NCBI GenBank assembly: GCA_965247775.1
Contig: OZ252031.1
Location: 744,001 to 808,000, forward strand
Direction: 5' to 3'
DNA length: 64,000 bases
Source of the DNA: G965247775 sp965247775
GTDB lineage: Bacteria; Chloroflexota; Dehalococcoidia; Bin125
Part shown: in pieces, positions 7,860-17,800 of the stretch
Numbering within the stretch: position 1 is the stretch's first letter
Layout of the letters: the number at the start of each line of letters is the position of its first letter
Position numbers and translations under genes: made by a program
Notes under the pieces: generated by a model
Seen by the model: the letters and a program-made list of their open reading frames with translations, nothing else
Told to the model about the DNA's origin: nothing
The model's database searches: none

Positions 7860-9514
7860 TGGCGGGTCAGCCAGCCGAACTCCTGCTTACGTCGCTGCGG
7901 CCTCGCGGCCAGCTCCACGTGGATCAACGTGGAGCCCTCCTGGGCGAAGGAATCCTTGACGGCGGCTTCCACTTCAGCCGGGGTGGTGCAGTAATACCCC
8001 TTGCCGCCGAAGGCCTCGATGATCTTCTCGTAGTGGGAACCGGGCAGCATCACGTTCGGCGGGATGGGCCGGCTCTCGTCGATCTCGGCTACACCCCCGC
8101 CGATGCCGTTGTTGTTGAAGATCACCCAGGTGATCGGCAGCTTGTGACGCACCGCGGTCTCCACCTCGGCCGGCCCGAAGCCGAAGGCCGCGTCGCCCTC
8201 CAGCGCCACCACCCGCTTGCCTGGGTTGAGCGCCTGGGCGGCCAGCGCGAAGCCGGGGCCCACGCCCATCGTGCCCCAGGTGCCGGCGTCCAGCCTGGCC
8301 CGTGCCTCGTAGCTGTTGATCACCGTGCGCGCCACACCCATGGTGTTCTCACCCTCGGTGATGAAGATGGCGTCCCGGGGCATGGCGTCGTCCAGGATTT
8401 TTAGCGGACGGTAGTAGCCCATGGGCACCTCGTCCGAGGTGAACAACTCCTCGTTCTGTTTGCGCTTCTTTTCCACTTCCGCGTTGAGGCTTGCCAGCCA
8501 CTCGGCCGAATCCTCGAAGTGCCACGGCTCGGCGTCCAGCGCGCCGTTGATCTGCCCCATCACAGCCTGCGCGTCGCCGACCAGTGGCGCTTCGGTGGGG
8601 ACGTTCGTGCCGATCTCCTCCGGCTCGATGTCCAGCTGCACCACGCGCAGATCCTCGCGCCAGCGCGGCGGGAGCCCGAAGTGCATGATCCAGTTGAGCC
8701 GCGCCCCAATCAGGAAGACCACGTCCGCGTTCTTCAGCGCCATGGTCCGCGCGGCGGAGACGTTCAGGGGGTGGTCGTCCGGCACGACGCCTTTCCCCAT
8801 GGGCGTGGGCAGAAACGGCAACCCCGTCTTGTCGATGAACTCGCGAACCGCGTGCTCGGCCTGGGACCAGGCGGCGCCCTTGCCGACGACCACGAGCGGG
8901 TTGGAGGCGCTCGTCAGCGCCTCCAACGCCTTGGCCACGTCCGCGTCGGCGGCCTCGCTGCGCGCCGGCTCCGGCACGCGCTCCAACCAGCGCACCTCGG
9001 CCTCGTCGACTTTGGCGTCGATCACGTTGCCCGGCATGTCCAGATAGACCGGCCCCGGACGGCCACTGATGGCCGTGCGCACCGCGTTGGCGATGAGGTG
9101 GGGGATGAGGCGCACGTCCTGCGCCTGCTGCGCCCACTTGACGAAGGGCTGGGCGGCGGCCACCTGCGGCGCTTCCTGGAAGTCACCGCGATTCATCAGC
9201 TCGGTGCTGGAGGAGCCGCCGATTAGCAGCATTGGCCAGCAGTTCGCTTCGGCGTTGCCCAGCGCGGTGACGGCGTTGGTCATGCCGGGGCCGGACACCG
9301 TCAGAGCGACGCCGATGCGCCCGTTCATGTAGCCCGCCGCCTGCGCCGCGAAGGCCGCCGCTTGCTCATGGCGGGTGCCGATGTAGCGCAACCCTGCCCG
9401 CTGCACGCCGGCGGCGATCGGTCCCACCGGCAAGCCCACCACGCCGAATACCTCACCCACCCCCTGCGTCTTCAGCGACTGCGCCACGATCTCCGCGCCC
9501 GTGATTTCGACCAC
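7856..9514 (-). CDS. Thiamine-diphosphate enzyme: 2-hydroxyacyl-CoA lyase / oxalyl-CoA decarboxylase family
   Basis: A 552-residue ThDP-dependent enzyme. It has the catalytic glutamate in RHEQAAAFAAQAAGYMNG near residue 50, the middle domain with GKGVVPDDHPLNVSAART and LLNW-type LIGARLNWIMHFG, and the ThDP motif EGDAAFGFGPAEVE followed by FNNNGIGGG. The C-terminal FGWLTR tail is typical of HACL/OXC. These enzymes cleave 2-hydroxyacyl-CoA to formyl-CoA plus an aldehyde, or decarboxylate oxalyl-CoA. The two cannot be separated here; there is no formyl-CoA transferase (frc) nearby, which argues mildly for the lyase. GTG 9514 is chosen because AAGGAG lies 7 bases upstream. Confidence 0.88.
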   Translation of the reverse strand: MVEITGAEIVAQSLKTQGVGEVFGVVGLPVGPIAAGVQRAGLRYIGTRHEQAAAFAAQAAGYMNGRIGVALTVSGPGMTNAVTALGNAEANCWPMLLIGGSSSTELMNRGDFQEAPQVAAAQPFVKWAQQAQDVRLIPHLIANAVRTAISGRPGPVYLDMPGNVIDAKVDEAEVRWLERVPEPARSEAADADVAKALEALTSASNPLVVVGKGAAWSQAEHAVREFIDKTGLPFLPTPMGKGVVPDDHPLNVSAARTMALKNADVVFLIGARLNWIMHFGLPPRWREDLRVVQLDIEPEEIGTNVPTEAPLVGDAQAVMGQINGALDAEPWHFEDSAEWLASLNAEVEKKRKQNEELFTSDEVPMGYYRPLKILDDAMPRDAIFITEGENTMGVARTVINSYEARARLDAGTWGTMGVGPGFALAAQALNPGKRVVALEGDAAFGFGPAEVETAVRHKLPITWVIFNNNGIGGGVAEIDESRPIPPNVMLPGSHYEKIIEAFGGKGYYCTTPAEVEAAVKDSFAQEGSTLIHVELAARPQRRKQEFGWLTRH

Positions 9515-9628
9515 GCTGGTCTCCTTCGCCCGGCGCGCGGGCCTCGCCGGCACGTCCGGCGCCGCCGCCCCCTCGGGTGCGCTGAAGGTATCGGAATCGG
9601 AGGATGGGCGCAGCGGCGCAAGGCGACG

Positions 9629-9805
9629 TCAGGTGGCCCGATCGTCGTCGGGCGCCTCTACTCGCGCGTGGCGGCGCCGGCGGCAGACGGGGTGGTCGAT
9701 GCATTCCTCGCGGCCCGCATCGGTCATGGAGTCCCAGCGCGGATCGAGCGTCTCATGGGGGTATGCCGCCTCGGCCTTGTCCTTGCTGCGTGAGAACAGA
9801 CGCAT
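9629..9805 (-). CDS. Small basic hypothetical protein
   Basis: A 58-residue protein starting at ATG 9805 behind a GGAAGGGG ribosome binding site. It begins MRLFSRSKDKAEAAY, contains DPRWDSMTDAGREEC and ends in an Arg-rich tail with two cysteines. I know no family. It is soluble and charged, with no signal or membrane segment. It lies between the lyase and the hydroxyacid dehydrogenase on the same strand. Confidence 0.5.
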   Translation of the reverse strand: MRLFSRSKDKAEAAYPHETLDPRWDSMTDAGREECIDHPVCRRRRHARVEAPDDDRAT

Positions 9806-9917
9806 CGTGCTCGCCCCTTCCACTTCCCGGCCTCGCCTCACCATGGGTACGCCCTGTGCGGTGGCCTGGACGTGTTGTGCGCCAGCGCACAAGCGGAGGA
9901 CGGGCGACGGGCGTGGA

Positions 9918-10886
9918 TCAGTAGCCGAGCGCCTTATCGACCAAGCCGATCAGCGGCTGTCCACGGCGGAAGCGCCGCAGGTTTTCCACAAACCGCTCAA
10001 GGTTGCGGTCAGCACGCAGCTGGCTGGCGCCCGCTGTGTGCGGGGTGATGACGACGTTGTCCATGCGCCACAAGGGGTGATCGGCCGGCAGCGGCTCCGG
10101 CGGTGTCACGTCCAGCCCGGCCCCGGCGATCTGACCCTCCTCTAACGCTCGCACGAGCGCCTCCCCATCGACGATGGCGCCCCGCGTGACGTTGATCAGG
10201 AAAGCCGACGGCTTCATCCGCTCCAGTGCCGCAGCGTCGATCAGGCCGGCGGTCTCAGCGGTCAGGGGGCAACAGACCGTGACCACGTCCGACTGCTCCA
10301 GCAGCCCCGGCAAGTGCGAGAGCGTATGCACCAGCGGCGTCTCCGGCGTGCCGTGCACCGTATCCCTGTCGACGGCGCGGCAGCGCATGCCGAAGGCCGC
10401 CGCGCGCCGCGCCACCTCGCGGCCCGTGCCACCGAAGCCGATGATCCCCATCTCCAGCCCAGACAACTCCAGTGATTCCGATCGCAATGCGCCGCGTTGC
10501 TCCCAGGCCGTGGGGCCCAGCCGCACCGCCGTGGCCAGGCGCCGGCTGAGCGCCAGGAGAAGGGCGAAGGCGTGGTCCGCCAGGTGTCCGCCCACGAGGC
10601 CCTTCTCGCCGGTCAGGAGGACGTCGCCTTGCTGGAACTCCGGGAAGAGAAAGGCGTCCACGCCCGCAGCGATGGCGTGCACCCAGCGCAGCCGCTCCGT
10701 CGTCGCGAACAGCTCCTCGTCGATGAAGCCCAGGACCACGTGGGCGGTCGGGGCGGCCGCGAGCGCCTCCTCTCGTGTCTGTGCGACGGTCACCGTGTCG
10801 TCCGCGCCGAGCGCGCCGCGGACGCGAGTCAGCTGGGCCGGCGACACCTCGGGCAGCGTTTGCCCGGTCATGATCAGGATCTGCAT
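9918..10886 (-). CDS. D-2-hydroxyacid dehydrogenase
   Basis: A 322-residue NAD(P)-dependent dehydrogenase of the D-isomer-specific 2-hydroxyacid family. The Rossmann fingerprint is IIGFGGTGREVARRA (about residue 145) with an acidic AVDRD at the second-strand end. The catalytic triad shows as NVTRGAIVD (Arg), VTPPEPLP (Glu) and ITPHTAG (His). Family members reduce 2-ketoacids or glyoxylate/hydroxypyruvate; the exact substrate is unknown. ATG 10886 (MQILIMTGQ) is the conserved start; the upstream frame extension has no homology-like features. It is divergent from the reductase at 10985. Confidence 0.9.
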   Translation of the reverse strand: MQILIMTGQTLPEVSPAQLTRVRGALGADDTVTVAQTREEALAAAPTAHVVLGFIDEELFATTERLRWVHAIAAGVDAFLFPEFQQGDVLLTGEKGLVGGHLADHAFALLLALSRRLATAVRLGPTAWEQRGALRSESLELSGLEMGIIGFGGTGREVARRAAAFGMRCRAVDRDTVHGTPETPLVHTLSHLPGLLEQSDVVTVCCPLTAETAGLIDAAALERMKPSAFLINVTRGAIVDGEALVRALEEGQIAGAGLDVTPPEPLPADHPLWRMDNVVITPHTAGASQLRADRNLERFVENLRRFRRGQPLIGLVDKALGY

Positions 10887-10984
10887 GGCCCGAGGATAGC
10901 GCCCGGCCGGCGACGTGATCCGCACCGCCTGTGTACGGACGCAGCCGGCGCCGAGGCGGTAGCATGCCGCGGCGGAGGGGGCCC

Positions 10985-12010
10985 ATGGAGCACCGTCAGT
11001 TGGGTCGGAGCGGGCTACGCGTTTCGGCCCTCGCGATGGGGACCTCCGTGTTCGGCTCCCAGGTCGCTGAGGCCAACGCCTGCGCCATCCTCGACAAGGC
11101 GGTGGACGGCGGGATCACCTTCATCGACACCGCTGATATGTACCCCGCCCCGGCGGAGCAGCCCGGCCTGTCCGAGGAAATCGTGGGCCGCTGGCTGGCC
11201 CAGCGCCCGCGCGATTCCGTTGTGCTCGCTAGCAAGGTCTGGGGTGAGACCGGTCCCGGCCTCAACGACCGTGGCCTTTCCCGTGCGCACATCCTCACCG
11301 CGATCGACGCCAGCCTGCGACGCCTGGGCACCGACTACCTCGACCTCTATCACCTCCACTTCCCCGACACCTCAGTCCGTATTGAGGAGACGCTGCAGGC
11401 CCTGGACGATGTGGTGCGTTGGGGGAAAGTGCGGTACATCGCCGCCTCCAACTTCGCTGGCTGGCAGCTGGTTCGGGCCCTGAACGTCGCGGAAGCGCAC
11501 GGGCTCACCCGCTTCATCTGCAACCAGGCCCGCTACAACGTCCTCTACCGCGAGCCCGATGACGAAATTTTCCCCCTCTGCCGAGCGACGGGTCTGGGGA
11601 TCACGATTTACAACCCCCTGGCGGGGGGCATGCTGACCGGCAAGTACGCGAACGCCAAGGACCGGCAGGAAGGCAGCCGCTTCTCGATGGGCTCCGTCGG
11701 TGCGGCCTACCGCGATCGCTATTGGGACGAGATCCAGTTCGACCAAGTCCGTCGGCTACAGGCGCATTTCGCCGAGCGCGGGATTCCGCTGACGCAGGCC
11801 GTGCTGGCCTGGGCTCTGGCGCGCGAGGGCATGTCCTCCGTCATGATCGGCGCCAGCCGGCCCGCCCAGCTCGACGATCTCCTCGCCGCGACGGAGTTGC
11901 AGCTCGAAGAGGCCGACCTCGCCCTCTGCGACGACGTCTGGTACCACCTGCCACGCAAGAAGAAGGCGGCCCTGGTGATCAATTGGAAGAACGAGGGCGA
12001 AGAGGAGTGA
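10985..12010 (+). CDS. Aldo/keto reductase
   Basis: A 341-residue NADPH-dependent aldo/keto reductase of the AKR9/YcsN-like group. The catalytic tetrad is visible: D and Y in FIDTADMYP, K in VLASKVWG, and H in YHLHFPD. The start MEHRQLGRSGLRVSALAMG and the YIAASNFAGWQL and YNPLAGGMLTGKY motifs are typical. ATG 10985 follows GGAGGGGG by 4 bases. It is 7 bases before a close paralogue (12018), and the pair probably forms an operon with the flavoprotein at 13016. Confidence 0.9.
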   Translation: MEHRQLGRSGLRVSALAMGTSVFGSQVAEANACAILDKAVDGGITFIDTADMYPAPAEQPGLSEEIVGRWLAQRPRDSVVLASKVWGETGPGLNDRGLSRAHILTAIDASLRRLGTDYLDLYHLHFPDTSVRIEETLQALDDVVRWGKVRYIAASNFAGWQLVRALNVAEAHGLTRFICNQARYNVLYREPDDEIFPLCRATGLGITIYNPLAGGMLTGKYANAKDRQEGSRFSMGSVGAAYRDRYWDEIQFDQVRRLQAHFAERGIPLTQAVLAWALAREGMSSVMIGASRPAQLDDLLAATELQLEEADLALCDDVWYHLPRKKKAALVINWKNEGEEE

Positions 12011-12017
12011 GGCCGTC

Positions 12018-13019
12018 GTGAAGTACCGGCGCCTGGGCCGCACCGGCTTGCGGGTGTCCGCCATCTGCCTGGGCACCATGACCTTCGGCTACCAGACCGA
12101 CCGTGCCGAGGCCCGACGCATCCTGGACACCGCCGCCGAAGGCGGCGTCACCTTCTTCGACTGCTCCGACGTGTACCCCGTGGGCTCGCCCGACACCGGC
12201 ACCAGCGAGGAGATCCTGGGGGAATGGGCCGCGGCCCGGCCGCGGGAGTCGCTGGTCCTGGCGACGAAATGCTTCGGGTCCGTCGGACCGGGCGAGAACG
12301 ACCGCGGCCTTTCTCGCGCGCACGTGCTCAATGCCGTCGAGGCGAGCCTGCGGCGGCTCCGGACCGACTACATCGACCTCTACCAGCTCCACCACCCCGA
12401 CCCCTCCGTGCCCATCGACGAAACGCTGGAGGTTTTGGACGACCTCGTGCGCTGGGGCAAGGTGCGCTACATCGGCACCTCCAACTTCCGCAGCTGGCAA
12501 CTGGGCTTGGCCCTGGGCGTCAGCGATCGCCGTGGTCTGGCCCGCTTCGAGTCCGAGCAGCCGCGCTACAACCTGCTCCATCGGGCCGCCGAGGAGGAAT
12601 TGCTCCCACTCGCGCGGGAGGAGGGCATCGGGATCATCGCCTACAATCCGCTCGCTGGCGGCTTGCTCACTGGCAAGTATGCAGACACGAGCGATCTCCG
12701 CGAGGGCACTCGCTTCATGCTCGGCAACGTCGCGGGGCGCTACCAGGACCGCTACTGGCACGAGGATGAGTTCCGCGAGGTCGAGCGCCTCAAGACCTAC
12801 TTCGATCAACGCGACACGGCCCTGACGCACGCCGCGGTCGCCTGGGTGCTCGCGCAGGAAGGCGTGACCGCCGCCATCGTCGGAGCCAGCCGCGGGGAGC
12901 AGGTCGAGGATTCGCTCAAGGCACTGGACGTGGACCTCTCCCCGGACGATCTGGCCTTCTGCGACGCCGCCTGGTACACCCTGCCCCGCCGACCGCCGAC
13001 GATCAGCAGGCAGGGATGA
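12018..13019 (+). CDS. Aldo/keto reductase (paralogue of the preceding gene)
   Basis: A 333-residue paralogue of the 10985 product, clearly a tandem duplicate. Catalytic residues are intact: D and Y in FFDCSDVYP, K in VLATKCFG, H in YQLHHPD. It has VRYIGTSNFRSWQ and YNPLAGGLLTGKY. The GTG start at 12018 has GAGGAG 11 bases upstream, at the end of the previous gene. Its stop overlaps the ATG of the FAD enzyme (ATGA at 13016), which implies translational coupling and a shared pathway. The substrate is unknown. Confidence 0.9.
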   Translation: MKYRRLGRTGLRVSAICLGTMTFGYQTDRAEARRILDTAAEGGVTFFDCSDVYPVGSPDTGTSEEILGEWAAARPRESLVLATKCFGSVGPGENDRGLSRAHVLNAVEASLRRLRTDYIDLYQLHHPDPSVPIDETLEVLDDLVRWGKVRYIGTSNFRSWQLGLALGVSDRRGLARFESEQPRYNLLHRAAEEELLPLAREEGIGIIAYNPLAGGLLTGKYADTSDLREGTRFMLGNVAGRYQDRYWHEDEFREVERLKTYFDQRDTALTHAAVAWVLAQEGVTAAIVGASRGEQVEDSLKALDVDLSPDDLAFCDAAWYTLPRRPPTISRQG

Positions 13020-14503
13020 CGGCGCCCGAATGCGCCCCGGCCCGGCACGTCGTCGTCGTGGGGGCGGGCAACGCGGCGCTCAGTGCCGCCCTGGCCGCAG
13101 CGGAGCAGGGCGCCCGCGTCAGCGTGCTCGAGAAGGCGCCGGAGACCGAGCGCGGCGGCAATACCTACTTCGCGGGCGGCGGTTTCCGCTTCCCCTACGA
13201 CGGACTCGATACCATCCGAGCCCTCATTCCGGACCTGAGTGATGCTGAGGCGGCCACAAGTGAAGTGGGCTCCTATCCGGCGCCGCAGTTCCGCGCCGAC
13301 CTGGCCGCCGTCAGCGACGGCCTGATGGACGATCATCTGGCGGACGCGCTCGTGCGCGAGGCCCTGCCCACGATGCACTGGCTGCGGGCGCAGGGCGGTC
13401 GCTGGGTGCTCATGACCGGCCGCCAGGCGCATCGCGTGGGGGACAAGCTCGTTTTCTACGGGGGCCTGATCGTGGAGGCGGTGGGCGGGGGCGCCGGCCT
13501 CTCGGACGGGCTGTTCGAGTCGGCGCTCACCTCCGGCGTCGACGTGCGCTACGAGCACAAGCTCATGCGCTTGGCGATGGATGGCGCGCGCGTCGTGGGA
13601 GCGGTCGCGCGCACGCCCCGTGGCGACGAGACCATCGCCGCGGACGCTGTCGTGCTGGCCGCCGGCGGATTCGAGGCCAACACGGAGATGCGGGCCCGCT
13701 ACCTGGGTGCGGGCTGGGATCTGGCCAAAGTGCGCGGCTCGCGCTTCAACACCGGCGACGCGATTCGCGCCGCCCTGGACGCCGGCGCCCAGCCCTTCGG
13801 CAATTGGTCCGGCGCTCACGCCGTCGCCTGGGATCTCAACGCCCCCGCGACCGGCAACCGCGGCGTGGGCGACCTCTACCAAAAGCACTCGTATCCCTAC
13901 GGGATCGTCGTCAACGTGAATGGCGAGCGCTTCCTCGACGAGGGCGCCGACTATCGCAACTACACCTACGCCAAGTACGGCCGCGCGATACTCGGACAGC
14001 CGCTGCGCACCGCCTTCCAACTCTTCGATCAGAAGTCCGTCCCCCTCCTCCGCGACGAGTACCGCGTGCGGCACGCCACCCGAGCGGAGGCCGCGATCAT
14101 CCCGGCGCTCGGCGAGCAGCTGGGCGTCGACGTGGCCGGGCTCGCGGCCACGGTGGAGGCGTTCAACGCCGCCTGCCGCCCCGGCAACTTCAATCCGTCG
14201 GCCTTGGACGGCGTTCACACGGAAGGAATCACGCCCCCCAAATCCAACTGGGCGGCCCCGCTTGACGCGCCGCCCTACCTGGGCTTCGCCGTCACCTGCG
14301 GCATCACATTCACGTTCGGGGGGTTGAAGATCGTGCCCAATACTGCCCAGGTCCTTGACACCGAAGAGCGCCCCATCCCCGGGCTCTACGCCGCGGGAGA
14401 GTTGGTGGGCGGACTCTTCTACGGCAACTACGCGGGCGGCTCGGGTCTCATGGCGGGCGCGGTGTTCGGCCGCATCGCCGGACGGGCGGCGGCGACGCCA
14501 TAG
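13016..14503 (+). CDS. FAD-dependent dehydrogenase, tricarballylate dehydrogenase (TcuA)-like
   Basis: A 495-residue flavoprotein of the succinate dehydrogenase/fumarate reductase family. The N-terminal FAD fold is VVVVGAGNAALSAALAA with the acidic end VSVLEKAP. GGNTYFAGGGFRF and GGGAGLSDGL are close to TcuA signatures. VVLAAGGFEANTEMR and the C-terminal GLYAAGELVGGLFYGNYAGG complete the cofactor and capping domains. TcuA oxidises tricarballylate to cis-aconitate; whether this protein does the same or acts on another carboxylate is unknown. There is no TcuB/C partner. It is coupled to the upstream aldo/keto reductases by a 4-base overlap. Confidence 0.85.
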   Translation: MTAPECAPARHVVVVGAGNAALSAALAAAEQGARVSVLEKAPETERGGNTYFAGGGFRFPYDGLDTIRALIPDLSDAEAATSEVGSYPAPQFRADLAAVSDGLMDDHLADALVREALPTMHWLRAQGGRWVLMTGRQAHRVGDKLVFYGGLIVEAVGGGAGLSDGLFESALTSGVDVRYEHKLMRLAMDGARVVGAVARTPRGDETIAADAVVLAAGGFEANTEMRARYLGAGWDLAKVRGSRFNTGDAIRAALDAGAQPFGNWSGAHAVAWDLNAPATGNRGVGDLYQKHSYPYGIVVNVNGERFLDEGADYRNYTYAKYGRAILGQPLRTAFQLFDQKSVPLLRDEYRVRHATRAEAAIIPALGEQLGVDVAGLAATVEAFNAACRPGNFNPSALDGVHTEGITPPKSNWAAPLDAPPYLGFAVTCGITFTFGGLKIVPNTAQVLDTEERPIPGLYAAGELVGGLFYGNYAGGSGLMAGAVFGRIAGRAAATP

Positions 14504-14570
14504 CGACATAACTGGTGCGGAACTTCGGCCTATCGCCCGACGTTCAGAACAGGGAACGGGGAGTCCGGCG

Positions 14571-14870
14571 ATGTCACTCCAGGCGCGTGTGCTGATACTG
14601 CTCGTGGTGGCGCTCACCGCCACCGCCTTGGCGGCGCCGGCCGGCTTCGCCGCCGGGAGCGAGACGCCAGCCGCCGAGCGACCCATCCCCGGGCGCGCGG
14701 CGGGTGATCATCTGCCGGGCGCCGCGGGGGCAGGCGCCGCTGGCGATTGGGCGGCCCCCGTCACTGCCTTGGCGGTGACGGCCGTTCTGGCCGCCATGGG
14801 CTATGGCGTCGTGCGACGCTGGTTCCCCGAGCCCAAAGGCGGGCGGGCTGAGGTCAGGCTAGAGGCTTAG
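14571..14870 (+). CDS. Small secreted/membrane-anchored hypothetical protein
   Basis: A 99-residue protein with a signal peptide (MSLQARVLILLVVALTATAL, cleavage perhaps after AGFAA), an Ala/Gly/Pro-rich extracytoplasmic segment, then one transmembrane helix (about residues 62-80) and a basic end (RRWFPEPKGG). ATG 14571 follows GGGGAG. I know no family. It overlaps the end of convergent addA by 4 bases. Confidence 0.65.
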   Translation: MSLQARVLILLVVALTATALAAPAGFAAGSETPAAERPIPGRAAGDHLPGAAGAGAAGDWAAPVTALAVTAVLAAMGYGVVRRWFPEPKGGRAEVRLEA

Positions 14871-17800
14871 TCCGGCGTCTCCTCGAGCGGCACGGCCTGC
14901 TCGCGACCTTCGCGCGTGAAGAGCAGGTAGGCCCCAGTCACCGGCTCACCCGTCTCCCGCAGCATCGACGCGTACTCCCGCACCTGGCGCTCATAGCCCC
15001 CGATCGTCGCCGCGGATGGCTGTCGGTCGCTCTTGTAGTCCACCAGCACCCAGCCTGCGCGCTCGTAGAAGGCCAGATCGACGTATCCCTCCGACACCCG
15101 ATCGGGCCGCACGGACACCAGTGGCAGCTCCCGCTCGACCCGTTCGGCGGCGCGCGCGCGATTCAGCAGGGCGCTGCCCAGGGTGTGGCGCAGGTCCGCC
15201 GCCACCTCGTCCGCTAGCGCCTCCAGTCCGCGCTCCCGGCAGAGGCGTCGCGCCCGCCATTCGCTCAGATCCGTATCCCCGAAGTCCGCCACGAACAGCG
15301 CGTCGTGCAGGACGATGCCGCGCCGCCGCGCGTCGCGTTCGAGGGAGGCGTAGACGCTGTCGCCCGGTCCCGTCGCACTCAGCGCCGCCCCGTCCTCAGC
15401 GGCGAGGTCGCGGTCCTCCGTCTCACCGGAGCGGCTCGGCGGCTCCGTTTCACGCGGCTCCTTGGGGCGATCGTGCCCGACCTGTGAGGGGACTACGTAG
15501 CGCGGCGCGCGGGCCCCGGCCACCAGCGCCGCCGCGTGCCGCTCCTGCCAGTCCGCCCAGAGCGTCTCTACGTCCGGCGAGAGCGGGAGCCGGGCCTGCG
15601 CCGGAGTCGCGGCGAGTTCCTCCACACGCCAGGTGATCGCGCCCGGCGCCGGCACGTCGAAGGACTGGTCCATCCAGCCCGGCAGCGCCTCGGCGAGGTC
15701 GGCATGGTACCCCGGCGTGCGGTCTGTGAAGAACACCGGCAGCACCAGCCAGTCGCGCGCGCGGGTCGCGGCCACGTAGAGCAGGCGACGCTCCTCTGCC
15801 CGCTCGTAGACCTCGTGGCGCGCCTGAGCAGCTCCATAACCGGGGGTGGCGAAGCGTGCCTCGCGCGCTCCGACCTGGAAGTCGATGTGCCCCTCATCGC
15901 GGTTGACCACCGCGATCGCCCGATCGCGGTTCTCGGCCGCGGCCATCTTCGCCAGCACAACCACCGGGAACTCCAGCCCCTTCGCCTGGTGGATCGTGAG
16001 GAGCCGCACCACATCGTCCTCCACCTCCGTCACCGGCGACTCCGCCTCCGCCAGATCCGTGCGCGATTGTGTGCCGAGCCAGCGCACAAACGGCCGCAAG
16101 GAGTCGACCTCGTTGGCGGCGAAGTCGGCGGCGCGCTGCACGATGATCTGCAGGTTGGCCGCCCGCGCCACGCTGCCCCGCGCCAGCTGGATCTCCAGCA
16201 GGTAGGTCTCGCGCAGCACCGAGTCCACGTAGGCCGGCAGCGGCAGTGAGGCCTTGCGCTCCGCCAGCGCCCGCAGCCGCTCGATGGGCTCGCGCAGGGG
16301 ACCGCTGTACTCGTTGGGGAGGACGCCCGCAACCAGTTGGAAGCGCGGGGCGCCCCCTGCCGCGCGCTGCGCGTTGGCCAGATCCAGCAGCTCCAGATCG
16401 GAGGCGGCGAAGGGCGCGCTCTTCAGCGCCGCCACGACGGCCACCTCGTCCGACGCGTCGTCCAGGGCGGTCAGGATGGCCGCTGCGTCGCGGATCTCTT
16501 GCTGCTGGAAGAAGCCCCGCCCGCTGTCCAGGTGGAAGGGGATGCCCGCTTGCTCCAGGGCCTCCGTGTAGATCTCGATGTTGGTGCGGTTGCGGACCAG
16601 CAGGCAGATGTCCTTGTAGCGTGGGCGGCGCTGCCCCCCGGGAGGGCCCGCCTCCCGCAGCATGATCGTGCCTTCGTCCGATCCCACCGCCGACGCGATC
16701 AGCCGGGCCAGCCCCCGCGCCTCGTCCTCGCGCGCCTCCCGGACGGAGCGCCACCCCGCGCCGGTGTTCGGACGCAGCGTCAGCACGGAGGGCCCGCCAT
16801 CCTGCCGGTGCGGTGTCAGCGGTTGATACTCCGGCTGCGCCTGCGGAAAGGCCGTGTCCGGGTGGATCAGCGTTCCGAAGACCTGGTTGTGCCACTCCAC
16901 CAGCTCCGGCCGCGACCGGAAATTCGTCTCCAGTACGGAGACTCGGGCCCTCGGGGGATCCTCGGCCGCCGCGGCCTTGAAGATCTCCTCCACCTCGGCG
17001 TAGGTGTCGATGTCGGCGCGGCGGAAGCGGTAGATGGACTGCTTGGGGTCCCCCACCAGGAACAGCCGGCCCGGCTCCAGATCCACGTCGCGCCAGCCCG
17101 TCGGATCGTTTCGGGCGGCCAAGTACAGCACGATCTCCGCCTGCAGCGGGTCGGTGTCCTGGAATTCATCCACGAGCAAGAAGCGGTAGCGATCGCGGAA
17201 GTAGTGCCGCACGCCGGGCTCGTCCTGCAGGACGTCTCGCGCGTGGATCAGCAAGTCCTGGAAAGTCAGCGTTCCGTCACGACGACGTTGCTCCGACGCG
17301 TGCGCGACAAAGACGACGGCCACGTCCACGTAGTCGGCCAGCGCCTGCGCCCGCACCCCGGCGGCGTAGGCCGCGTGCTGCTCTTCCAGCTGCTTCCAGC
17401 GTTCGAGCAGCTGGACGCGCTCCTCGCCTCGGCCGCGACCGAGCGGCGGGCTCCGCAGCGCCAAGCCCACCAGGTCGGCTTCCAGCGCCTCCGCCGGCAG
17501 GTCGCGCAGTGCTTCCAGTTGGTCCACGAGCCGCTGCGCGCGCTGCCGCAGTGAGTCCGACACCCGCTCGGCCGTTGCGCGCAGCGAGGCCGTCTCGCGC
17601 AGCAGATGCTTGAGGACGTCCCGGGCGGGCGGGACCGGCGCGGCCGTCTGGCGTGCTTGGAGATCGCGAAACTCCGTGATTTGGAAGGCCAGATCCCGCA
17701 GCCGGTCCAGTCCCAGCCCCAGGCGCAAGCAGCGCTCAATGCGCGGCCGGGCGCTCCCCTCTTCCTCCGACCAGAGCCAGTCCTGCCAGCCCTGCTCGAA

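Noticed and set aside
16337..17554. A 405-codon plus-strand frame inside addA
   Set aside because: Antisense shadow of a well-conserved helicase gene in GC-rich DNA.
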